This document shows positions 55,194 to 64,000 of a stretch of 64,000 bases of DNA, one piece after another (position 1 is the stretch's first letter; each line of letters opens with the position of its first letter). Under the pieces are notes generated by a model. The model ran no database searches, was not told the origin of the DNA, and saw only the letters and a program-made list of their open reading frames with translations. The position numbers and the translations under genes are program-made. Where the stretch lies: positions 1,493,132 through 1,557,131 of the forward strand of contig NOKP01000002.1 of assembly GCA_002682825.1 (NCBI GenBank), written 5' to 3'. Origin of the DNA: Neonectria sp. B-13. Lineage: Eukaryota > Ascomycota > Sordariomycetes > Hypocreales > Nectriaceae.

Positions 55194-56927
55194 TCAGCTT
55201 CGCTTTACGACCTGACCAAAACATCGCATTGCGCTATTCCTCAAGCGGCCACTCCTTGAAGTAGCTGCATCTGTCGAGGGAGCCTCCGCTGCCTTTTCTG
55301 GCTTCTGTCCATATACCGCATGCCTGTCGTAATCGAGGTCAGTAAGCTAGCTATCTCTACACCAATTTGGAGAAACATACACGATGCCAGTCGTCTTGTT
55401 CTTGGGACTTTGAACGCCAAATCGCATCCTGGCTACCAGATCGTACGTCTCTTCAGAGCTCCAGCCTAGAATCCGGCCAATTGGATACGCTGCAAAGCCA
55501 TCGAAGCTGAGTTCCATGTAGAGGCCGACGAGCGAGGCTAGTTCCTTAAGCTTCTTGTCCCTAGGCCAGGGGCTCATTGGGACCTTGAAGACCTTGTGAA
55601 CAATGCCCGTAAAACCGGCATCTGCTGCGTTTTGTTGCATACTGCCGTCGGAGAACCTAAAAGTACGGCCTCGGTTATCGCCGGCGGCATAGAACAGCTG
55701 AGCCCACCGCTTGAAGATGCTATAATTGCGTGTTAGTAAAAGTTTCGTGGTAAACCATATCAGCTTTTAGTGAAGGAAATCCTCGGCCTAACGTACATTT
55801 AACTTCAAGCAGGCTATCAATATCAATGGTACAGGGACTGTGACACTTACTGCTCTTCATCTTTTTTTATCTTTGACTTGTGGGAGCGCAGCTCCATATC
55901 AGGCTCAATATGTTGGAACCAGCCACCAGGCTTAAGGAACTTATAGACCTGACGATACAGCGCCGGCCAGTCATCGATGGCACCGTGCATGTAGCGGATA
56001 TGAATGAAGTCAAAGTGTTCCGGTTGGAAAGTCCAATCAAGCTGAGCATCGTCGATCTGGAAATGAAGGTTAGGGGGTACCCAACTTGGCTGGCTGGGCG
56101 AAATGTCGGTCCCGATGACTTCGGCCGAGGGGAACTTGTCAGCCATGTCACTAGTGTTGGTTAACCCGGATTCATCAGAAGGAAAGGCGATGGAAAAGGA
56201 CATTTGCGGGATAGGGATACTGACATTGCCCAAATGCCTGTGCCAGTTCCAACATCCAGGATGCGCTACCCACCAGTCAACTCAGGCCAGACAGCAAGCA
56301 ACGCACAATGGGGCTTCTTACCTGAGGATTGTCTCCAATTGGTGGAAGGTACAGTTTGTCGTCCAGCATCATAGTCAACCATTTGTGCCTGTCAGTAAGA
56401 ACACAATTAGTGCTGGTGGTCAACGGAACAACTTTGTGAACGGCATACGCGATATCATAAGTTTCTAGATGCTTATCATCGATCGGGGCCCTATAATAAG
56501 TGTTAGGATCTGATGAAACTTGCGGCGGTCAGCATATACATACCAGTATTCTGTAGTTTTAGAAGACTGATAGGGTCTTCCCTGAAAGTAATCGAAATCC
56601 ATAATGCTGGAGGCGATGGGTGCGGTGGACTCATCTCGACTGGGTCGTGATCAGTAGATATCCTGCTGTGTCATTACAGTGCCGACAGCGATGAAAGGCA
56701 AGCATGAAGGTTGGGTTTATGAGATACCTTGTCTCATCGAAAGCGGAATCATTGTCATCGTCCTCGACAACATCAGGGTCCTAGCATGGTTAGTTCTTGA
56801 GGCAGTCGAACTTCGCCGTTCGGAAGTCCCGGGTGTAAGTTACAGAGCGGGAAATTTCATGTGATGCCAAACAAGAACAAGCACTCACAAACTCGATCCG
56901 CTCGTGAACGTCATTTAGGACCGACAT
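55194..56927 (-). CDS. LaeA-like SAM-dependent methyltransferase, nine exons
   Basis: Exons 56927-56889, 56780-56728, 56639-56544, 56490-56449, 56388-56322, 56265-56225, 56150-55851, 55719-55381 and 55323-55194 join in frame to 368 aa. The acidic N-terminus (PDVVEDDDNDSAF) precedes DYFQGRPYQSSKTTEYW, HKWLTMMLDDKLYLPP, the SAM motif ILDVGTGTGIWAIDMADKFP near 101, EVIGTDISP, FDFIHIRYMHGAI and LKPGGWFQHIE. This is the order seen in the fungal LaeA-like (velvet-associated) methyltransferase family, which includes secondary-metabolism regulators and many small-molecule enzymes. The intron density, eight introns in 1.7 kb, is far above its neighbours. The last 25 residues (RSGRLRNSAMRCFGQVVKRS) are basic. 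A decayed SDR lies upstream, so a former metabolite locus is possible. True LaeA or paralogue not decidable. Confidence 0.85.
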
Positions 56928-58108
56928 TTTTGGTGGGTGAGACAGAAAAATGAAGAAAGGCCGTAGGGATCATGTGTCGAATTTGTTGAACCTCTTTTAC
57001 GACAACATGAAAGATGGAGAGGTCTGTCAGTGAGTTTCGCAGGCATACGGGAGGGTTAATATATGACCTGGTCGTGTTGGTTTAGCAGTGATGCTCAGCT
57101 ATCAAACCATCAATATTGTGAACAACCCTTGCACTATCCCCGCTAGTTGGCAGTTCATCACGCCATTTTTCTCGTCTCCCAAAACACGAGTCCAATGGTG
57201 CTCGTCCACAAGGACTCGAAGAGCGTCTGCAGAGGCGGGGAGCATAGTGATATGTCATGTCCTTGACACTGCCATGAGGTCTTCTAGCCATGCATGCAAA
57301 ATGCCCCAATTAATATGCGCCGAGAAGAAGATGCGGTAAGCCGGAGGACTTGAAGCACGGAAATGATGGGATAATGCGCCTAGTCAAGCCTAGTAATGAA
57401 CGAGGGTTGGTTGAAGTGACCGCCTGAAGAGCGCCTGTCTTTGGGTCCATCGACACAACTGATGTGAGCAGCAGCCCGACTTGCCCTTGGACTGAGGTAA
57501 GTGGAGGAGTGGAAAGCATAGTAACACGTTAGAACAAGCAAATCGTCATATAGCAGCTTAAGAACTGCCAGACGAAAAATTCTGACTGCTACCGTAAAGC
57601 CAACACCTGAGAGAACGCGCTGGACTCTTCACAATGAATCAATTCATTTGTCTCATCCGATGGGTAACTTTTTGTTTCTACCGCTGAAACCTGTCCTCTC
57701 TATAACCTGGGTTTCCGGCGTGAGACCTGCCGTATATGCAAGGCTCGCGCATCGATCTCCCTGGTCTCGCCGTGGGCTCCTATCGGAGAGAGGTTGAGTT
57801 CAGGAGAGACAAGTTCATGGCCTCCTTCTCTTTATACTAATACCCACTCAACCAAGACTCAAACGAGACTAATCGCAATGAATGTATTGCCCCCTGCTGT
57901 TTAATAACCTTCTCGTTTCAAAGGTTGGCCGAGTGGATCATGTCAATAACGTTATCTTGGCCCTTTGGCCGCGTCGTCGAGGGCCTATGCTCACCTATCT
58001 CGTCGCAATGCTCCTGATGTTTATGATGCGACCACCGCGAGGGATGTATGTCAGTGCTGCTTGAACTAGTAGAATGGGCCCTCGACTGTTGGTATTCGTA
58101 AAGGTCAA
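56928..58108. other. Intergenic spacer
   Basis: 1.2 kb, promoter side of the methyltransferase gene. No supported gene. Confidence 0.45.
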
Positions 58109-58543
58109 CTACCGCTCGCGAGTGACGTCTGGGGTTGATGTCCAGCCTCCCAACGCTACACTTCTTACTATTATGCACTTGTTATACTGCTGTGCACTGC
58201 GAGAATACCAATCGATAATGTCAATATTATCCACCTCCAATTTCTTCAGTATTTCTTCAACGATTTCATGCGGGTTTGCAGCGTCTGATGGATCAGCTAG
58301 TATCGCGACGAAACGGATACCGCTGACTTCACTTTCAAGCTGAGAAGCGAAGATCTCAGCAGCAGCCTTTTTAGTGGATTCATATACACCATGGCCACGT
58401 TATCCGCGATGAGCAAGCTCGAGTGAGATGCCAGCCCCAATGTTGCGAGTCCCACAGGTTATAATAGCCGTAGTGTTTGTGAGAAGAGTGGTAGGAATAT
58501 GTGCTTCTAGCTTGTTAGGTAAAGGTTTGACGAACGTGCGAGT
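58109..58543 (-). pseudogene. Decayed short-chain dehydrogenase fragment
   Basis: Minus-strand frame reads KPLPNKLEAHIPTTLLTN, TTAIITCGTRNIGAGISLEL, then an in-frame TAA at 58400-58402, then GVYESTKKAAAEIFASQLES, FVAILADPSDAANPHEIVEE and ILKKLEVDNIDII, ending in TAG at 58109. The first block is a Rossmann strand and glycine loop (TxGTRNIGxGI) of an SDR; the last part is the strand that should lead into NNAG, but the sequence diverges there. No ATG opens the frame and the catalytic Tyr/Lys half is missing. A gene remnant, probably related to fungal secondary-metabolism SDRs. Confidence 0.6.
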
Positions 58544-59055
58544 TTTATATCGTGACAGGGTGTTTTGACGACAACTTGATTTGTGGATTCAATCGTGTTG
58601 TGGTTTGAATTGCTAAAGCATGATATTATCCTACTTCTTATAGTAGTTCTGTGTGAATTCGAGAGCAACATATTTCTGTCCCGGTCCTGTCCTTCAGCTG
58701 AGCGTGCTTGTTCCGCTCTTGGTGAGTGGGTTGTGCCAGAGCACAATTGGGTTGGCGTCGATAATCCATAGGAAGGAAAACGGCTGCAGAATTGACTGAT
58801 TCAGAGAGCCCGACTTAAGAGCTAATCCTCCACAGATCCGCGTCAGCTCAAGTCACTACTCTCCACAATTTCGCAGGAGCTAATGTAGCATTGCGTCCAC
58901 ACAGGGAGTCCTCGCATGATCGACATCCCAGTACTGATTTTGTTTTGTTGAGCATCGAAGTGTAAAGCCCTTAAGGCACCTTGTCGTTCTCTTGAGGTAT
59001 AATTCGTCCTAGTTGTCGCGGCTATTCTTCCGTAATGCATATGTTGAACAAACTC
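58544..59055. other. Intergenic spacer
   Basis: 512 bp, nothing recognisable. Confidence 0.45.
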
Positions 59056-59259
59056 TCAACAGCGAGGAGGACGGCGCCCACCGCCCATACGACGCCCTGC
59101 GCCCATCATACCAACTCGAGGGCCACCCATTCTGAGGCCGCCCATGCCGCCCATCGGACCTCCATGGTGATGGACGTGTGTTACCCTCACAGGTCGCGGA
59201 CCCATGACAGGACCGCCGTGGTGTACGACGTGGTGATGCCGCGGTGAGGGGAAGCACAT
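59056..59259 (-). CDS. Small His/Gly/Met-rich protein, 67 aa
   Basis: Starts MCFPSPRHHHVVHHGGP; the upstream in-frame ATG at 59400 adds 47 residues with no low-complexity character and is likely leader. The protein has nine His, mainly in HHHVVHH and HVHHHGG, and a Met/Gly/Arg-rich C-terminal half with MGGMGG and GRRMGGG, ending in Cys. Cys near both ends and dense His and Met are what a copper, nickel or zinc-binding peptide would show. No signal peptide. I recall similar tiny fungal proteins beginning MCFPS but know no function for them. Compositional simplicity means a chance open frame is not fully excluded. Confidence 0.55.
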   Translation of the reverse strand: MCFPSPRHHHVVHHGGPVMGPRPVRVTHVHHHGGPMGGMGGLRMGGPRVGMMGAGRRMGGGRRPPRC

Positions 59260-59733
59260 GTTGTGTGAAGTTTTTGAACGCTCTGATTTATTTCGTAGTC
59301 TTTGAAGGTGCGGTGTGTTCAGTGAATTGCTGATCTGTAAAAAAGTGATTGGAGTCGTCAAGATACAGTTGTTGCATGTAGTTGTACTCAGACCACCCAA
59401 TAATGCTTCTTGGGGAGAAGATCCAGGAGGACTAAATACCCATTTTGCTATTATGACGCTTGCGTCAACGCGTCGTCATTGTTTTCCCACTATGTGGTGC
59501 TTGGCGCTCTAAAGTTTACTCCGGTTTGTCAATGTGGCTATGCTCGGGGACCTGACGAACCCTGGAAGGGGACTAGTCCTGAATATACTTCAACGCCCTC
59601 GCTTGCGTTTCGTTTCTATACGCCAATGGACCTGGCGACGCTCGAAGCGGGCTTAACTATGGCTTGGCAATTCCATGTGATGCCGAATTCCGGGGTTCCT
59701 GTCTGTTCTTCCTTGAGCAGCGAGCCAGCTGGG
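59260..59733. other. Intergenic spacer
   Basis: 474 bp. A frame at 59410-59859 on the plus strand overlaps the small gene remnant and is not accepted. Confidence 0.4.
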
Positions 59734-60050
59734 TTAAGCGATAGTAAGAAAAGCCTTGAGCATGAACGCCAAAAGGTCGCCCACAAAACAGCCAATGTCG
59801 CAGATGGTTGTGACAGTGCCTGGCATGTTGGTTTTGATAGGACCGACAAGATCTTGTAGCTCGAGGAAATCTTTGGTAACGACGACACCACCTAGAGAGT
59901 GGAGATCAGTTTCAATTTTCCAAACAAACAAAGCTAATTAGTTAGGGACATACTGAAGATACCTTGGGCATAGCCAAAAACATCATGTCTGTAGCACAGA
60001 CAATCTTGAACAGTCGTCAGTTCCCACACGCTCAAAAGAGGCGAAGCAAG
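59734..60050 (-). pseudogene. Partial small ORF, two exons, 5' end unresolved
   Basis: Exon 60050-59963 and exon 59891-59734 join across an intron with branch point CCTAACTAAT. The protein part reads CLCYRHDVFGYAQ into GGVVVTKDFLELQDLVG and PIKTNMPGTVTTICDIG, ending LLAFMLKAFLTIA. A 3' splice site (TTACTTTCAG) precedes the first exon, but no upstream exon with an ATG joins in phase: the frame 5' of it meets a TAG. This looks like the C-terminal portion of a small secreted protein whose start has decayed or was missed. Family not recognised. Confidence 0.3.
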
Positions 60051-60691
60051 CTGAAAGTAATCCTGACGGTCAGCCAACCTCCGGTCAGCCTAAAGAAGGG
60101 CCTTTTCTCAGCTGAACGATCCATAGGAAAGGAGATGTTTGAACGAGATACTAGAGTGAATATGCTTGAGATTCTGAGGCTTCATACCCCCTTATCTGGG
60201 ACGAAAGTGATGAAATGAACTTTTGCTAGACAAATTATCAAATTAAATACGAGTTAGAATTGACTCTTAATTGAAACATTTTTTTCAAGCCTGAATTTGG
60301 TGTAAGCTGGCGGAGTGGGCCTGGGCATGGTGAAATCGTCGGCGCCGGTTCGGGGAACCGGTGGAATTTAACACCGGCAATAATACGGCGGGCGAGGGCG
60401 ATAAGTGGGGAAGACGTAGACTACCTGACAATAAACCCCGCGAGAAATGGAAGCCGCAGGTATCCGGGGAAGATGGTCTTCCCAAACCCGAAGCCTTATC
60501 TCTGAGGAACAGTCCGTTTCCTGATTGGTTGCCTGCCAGTCTTCGTAAAGTGCATCCGCGGAATTGCCATTGGCTCAGCATCTTGACGTCCCTCCTTCTC
60601 AGAACTCGTCACTCAGCGGCGCCTTACTGCTTAGCAGAGACAGCACACCTGCGCTGAACCATACGCAGCGGCCCTAGAGAGGTGGCGAACT
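60051..60691. promoter_or_regulatory. Upstream region of Zn2Cys6 gene
   Basis: 641 bp with a CGG-containing palindrome at 60345-60361 (listed separately). No gene seen. Confidence 0.45.
60345..60361. promoter_or_regulatory. Palindrome CCGGTTC-GGG-GAACCGG
   Basis: Perfect 7-bp inverted repeat with a 3-nt spacer, 331 bp before the ATG of a Zn2Cys6 gene. It contains CGG triplets in inverted orientation separated by 9 bp, the kind of site bound by Zn2Cys6 dimers, so autoregulation is conceivable. Confidence 0.4.
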
Positions 60692-63168
60692 ATGGAATCT
60701 CCTACTGCTTCTGGCCGTAGCAGGCGAGCCAATAATGCGTAAGTTGCGCCAACCCGGTCAAGCTGATCTATCCGACCCTGCCCCCTCCAGCCTTGTCGCT
60801 GATGCCCGTTCATCCAGATGCCAGCGATGTCGAGGGCGCAAGATTCGCTGTTCAGGGTCTCATCCATGCACCAACTGCTCTCGGAAGAACTTGAGCTGTC
60901 ACTTCGACGACCAGGGAAGGAAGATCGTTGTCTCACAAAAGTAGGCCACCCCACCCCAGCTCATGGGGGCTGTTGCAGTAGCGGGACAGAGCTGACGCCA
61001 GCATAGATATCTTCGGGAGCTACAGAGAGCAGCGGCTCGCTCAGACGATGCCACTGTTGGTGATGCAGACTCACCCAAGGCAACTGGTATGGCCATAGCA
61101 TCAGCCTCTGGGTCTGGGGAATATGCAGCACCTTACCACCTGCCTGAACACACTCCAGTCTCGCAGTCGACCCCAGAGTCTGCTACTGAACCTTCCAATC
61201 CTCTCGCGTCTGTGAAATCATCATATGTATCGGATGACAAAGGCCGGCTAAGTGTGTGAACTCGCCCTCGGAACATAGGATACGAGCGCTAACATGACCT
61301 TGAAGGGTGGCTCGGGGAATCCTCAACTTGGTCCTTCAGTCGCAAGACGCTCATGGTCATCCGTGATCACCTCAAGGAATCAGACCTCCCAGGTGTTGCG
61401 ATGAACGAAGAAAGCCGTGCCTACGACTTGAACTGGGGGAATCGGCCGTTCGATGATGCTGAAAATTTTCGCAATCTCCCATCAATCGACCATGCCACCT
61501 ACTTGATAGAAAGCCTCAAGTTCCATGTCGGCCAGCTGTTTCACCTTTTTGACGAGGCAGAGTTCATGCACCGAGTCCACGAGTTCTACATTGACCCAGA
61601 CCGGTATGCAAAAGACAACCGGATTTGGTACGTCCAGTTTCTTGCCGTACTAGCACTGGCTAAGGCGGTCGGAACGAATCCTGCGAAGGGATCAAGGACC
61701 CTGCCGGGATCTGAATTCTTTACTCGAGCTATGTCGCTCATGCCTGACTCTTCTTACCTGTTCAATGATGCATTGACTGCCATTGAGGCGCTTTGCATCA
61801 TCGCGCTGTATTTGCAGAGCGCCGACATGAGGAATTCAGCATACATATACGTAAGTTCAGGGACCCTTGGCTATTAACATCTCAGAAAGTTCTGACGTCG
61901 CAAACTTCGACAGACTGGGCAAGCTACGCGCATGTCTTTGGTGTTTGGTTTGCACCGCGAACGCCCGACAGATGGTGTCTGGAGCCCCAAAACAGCAAGC
62001 CGTTGTCACAAAGTTTGGTGGACAGTATACATCTTGGAGCGTACCTTCTCATCGACAATGGGTGTTCCAATGTCCGTCCACGAAGAGGACATTACTACGC
62101 CCATGCCCGACCGGGATGGCACCCAGAACGATACCTCCCTATACATCCACGTCAGAATCTCAGGACTCATCTTCCAGGTCATCAAAAGTAAGTAGTATTT
62201 CTGCTCCTGAATATTCTTGGTCTGACATTCTCCAGAGGTTTATGGTGCCGAAGGGCGATTGCAAGCGAGTTTCTTGCCGAGTGTGCGGGAGGTTCTCACT
62301 AGGATAGCATCCATTTCCGGGGACCTCAATGGATGCTTTCCGCTTCCCTCCGACGATTCTGGAGCAGGAATATCACGTGCAGCAGCACATTTGCACCTTG
62401 TCTATCATCAGGTATGCTCGAAAAATGACCCATCAAACAAGAATTTGCTAACTTCTTAGGCTATCTTACTTACCATGTACCCCCTGTTATTGTATCTTGT
62501 CCAGGCCCGCTTACGGGAGGGAATCCGGGATCCTATAGCGTCAAGATCATTTTCTGAAACCACTCAAGCTTTGTTGAAAAGCTGCGCTGAATCATGTAAC
62601 ACTATGATTAATGTTCTCAGCGCTCTTCGAAAAGAAGGGATTTTAGGTGTGTATCAATATTCGATTTCTCGACGCCAAGGCTTACTTGTGTCTAGAATGC
62701 TCTCTGCCGTTTGATCTAGAGCGGATATTTTCTGCTGCCTTCGTCTTGAAGATGCTTCGCTTCCTTATCCCCAAGCTCAAGTATTATAGAGCACTACGGA
62801 GCGAATCAAACCTGCTTCTTGATGACCTTATCGACCGAGGAAGCATACCAGCGCGATTCCGAAAGTCCGAGCTAGAGTCGTTGGAGGTAATGATTCAGAC
62901 ATGGACGGAGGAAGAGCCAGATCCTGCTCAAGAACAGCCCTCACAAGAAAATCAAGAAGCCCAGCAGGCTCCTTCTGCTCCGAGCTCCGAGGTGCAGCAG
63001 GTTGATGGAAGTTTTCAGGGCAACTTCACGGATCCCTATGGGATGTCTCCTGGCCATCTTTTGTCTCTGGTGGAGATGGTAGATGTCCAAGAAGGGAACG
63101 TGGACTCTGACATGGCATGGATGGATGCGTGGTTATGGGAAAACCCTGAAGAGCTCCCACAAGTATGA
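60692..63168 (+). CDS. Zn2Cys6 transcription factor with fungal-specific TF domain
   Basis: Eight exons: 60692-60738, 60818-60940, 61007-61251, 61306-61850, 61914-62187, 62236-62411, 62460-62646 and 62696-63168, giving 689 aa. The binuclear zinc cluster C17-x2-C20-x6-C27-x5-C33-x2-C36-x6-C43 (CQRCRGRKIRC, then CTNCSRKNLSC) is split from its start by intron 1, and KYLRELQRA begins the dimerisation helix. A Ser/Pro linker leads to LGESSTWSFSRK and the Fungal_trans domain with LFDEAEFMHRVHEFY, FLAVLALAKAVG, MSLVFGLHRERP and KVWWTVYILERTFSSTMGVP. The C-terminus is Gln/Ser/Pro-rich with an acidic end (DMAWMDAWLWENPEEL), a likely activation segment. Nuclear. Candidate targets are its neighbours, including the MFS gene converging from 63533. 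Confidence 0.92.
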
Positions 63169-63532
63169 CTCGGAGTATACTAAGGCTGAGGATAGTTTAA
63201 CAAAGCCTCACTAAACCGCGGTCGACCCGACCTTTCGTTAGACTTTTGTATATGCTTGTGACTCGGGTTCAAGCCATCTGCAGTTCAGGATTCTCAGACT
63301 TCAATGACTGTTATGGGGAACTTTCTGCTCGACTGAACATGAACATACAGCTCCCATCCTCTGACAAATCGGGCTGAGTTCTTTGTACCGCCCCTTAAAC
63401 GAGTTGAATGGAACTGTTTTTGGAACGTTTAGAGCTTTGAATTATTCGAGGAGGCAAACAATGTATTGTGACTTCTAATGGAGACCATTAGGCCAAGCGT
63501 GCTATCTCTATGATGATTGAAGAACCCGATAC
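63169..63532. other. Intergenic spacer
   Basis: 364 bp between convergent genes, holding both 3' regions. Nothing else seen. Confidence 0.5.
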
Positions 63533-64000
63533 CTAGCTTAAGTACTTGAGAAACAACGTCCAGACCGTCGCAATCATGGCCGCCAATGCCGAAAGAGTGT
63601 AGATGGTCCATGGCTTCGCCACCCGTCTCTTGATGAGTGGATCGCTATCACGGTCTTGAATATCCCCCTCACACCTCTCTCGCTCTTTTCGAGTCATCGT
63701 TATTCCTCTGCCAAGCGTCTTGTGGTCCACAAAGACACAGAACAAACCGACAAAGAACCCGACTGCTTTGATGCATGACGATACTGTCAACACTCTACTG
63801 TAGCCCATAGCTTCGGTCCCATCCTGGACAACTCCATAGACGATTTCCATCTAAGCAAAGGGTTAGCAAGAGAGAAAAGGCACAGCCCAAAGGAATACTT
63901 ACAATAGTCGCACCCGAGTTGTTGAAAGCTCCCCAAACACCAAACGCACTACCCAGCTTATCCTGAACTACCACGAGCAGAGGAATGCTGACATTGAGAG
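63533..64000 (-). CDS. MFS transporter, C-terminal part (runs off window)
   Basis: Two exons visible: from beyond 64000 down to 63903, and 63850-63533, with a 52-nt intron. The upstream exon reads IPLLVVVQDKLGSAFGVWGA followed by FNNSGATI; the next continues MEIVYGVVQDGTEAMGYSRV and has hydrophobic helices CIKAVGFFVGLFCVFVDH and IYTLSALAAMIATVWTLFL. The pattern FGxWxAFNNxG followed by GxxQD resembles MFS members related to MFSD1 (a lysosomal dipeptide carrier) and their fungal relatives. A cytoplasmic loop RKERERCEGDIQDRDSDP has an acidic/basic mix and precedes the last membrane segment. The N-terminal two thirds are outside the window, so substrate cannot be judged. Confidence 0.75.

Noticed and set aside
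1..64000. CRISPR arrays, bacterial operons, phage or virus genes
   Set aside because: No repeat-spacer arrays or prokaryotic gene organisation were seen; spliced genes throughout show a fungal chromosome.

Overview
The window reads as nuclear DNA of a filamentous ascomycete (Pezizomycotina; species not determinable from sequence alone). Reasons: protein genes broken by 50-90 nt GT-AG introns with CTAAC/CTGAC-like branch points, ergosterol genes of fungal type, a HET-domain gene, a Zn2Cys6 regulator, a LaeA-like methyltransferase, a rhodopsin-domain membrane protein, and AT-rich stretches with TAG-interrupted reading frames that look like repeat-induced point mutation. Exon joins below were made by hand from splice signals and reading-frame continuity; each spliced gene was checked to give an uninterrupted frame.

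Region 1 (1-5801) is the most striking: the 3' part of a dihydroxyacetone-kinase-type gene, a class II aldolase, a two-part 3-hydroxyisobutyrate/threonate-dehydrogenase-like protein and a divergent triosephosphate-isomerase paralogue sit next to each other. Dehydrogenase, kinase, isomerase and aldolase are the enzyme types used by bacteria to turn C4 sugars or sugar acids (threonate, erythronate, erythrulose) into triose phosphates, so this is a candidate fungal C4 (or other short) sugar catabolic cluster. The aldolase and dehydrogenase share a divergent promoter with a perfect 13-bp inverted repeat.

Region 2 (5950-15977): orphan membrane-tail exon, rhodopsin-domain membrane protein, cytochrome P450, disrupted HET gene, pectin methylesterase. 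Region 3 (16812-22822): the ergosterol genes ERG24 and ERG6, separated by a decayed gene. Region 4 (24224-37498): two DUF7053-like proteins, a short-chain dehydrogenase, an alpha/beta hydrolase with Asp nucleophile, a small membrane protein and three uncharacterised proteins.

Region 5 (37499-48239): gene-poor and AT-rich, with a tRNA-Ser relic, a TAG-riddled relic ORF, and one large gene, an NTA1-like N-terminal amidase with a 13-nt microexon that completes the catalytic Cys codon and a very long disordered tail. Region 6 (48240-54493): a secreted protein, a CorA-like transporter and a TDT-family transporter. Region 7 (55194-64000): a nine-exon LaeA-like methyltransferase, a decayed short-chain dehydrogenase, a tiny His/Gly/Met-rich protein, a partial small ORF, a Zn2Cys6 transcription factor and the 3' end of an MFS transporter running off the window.
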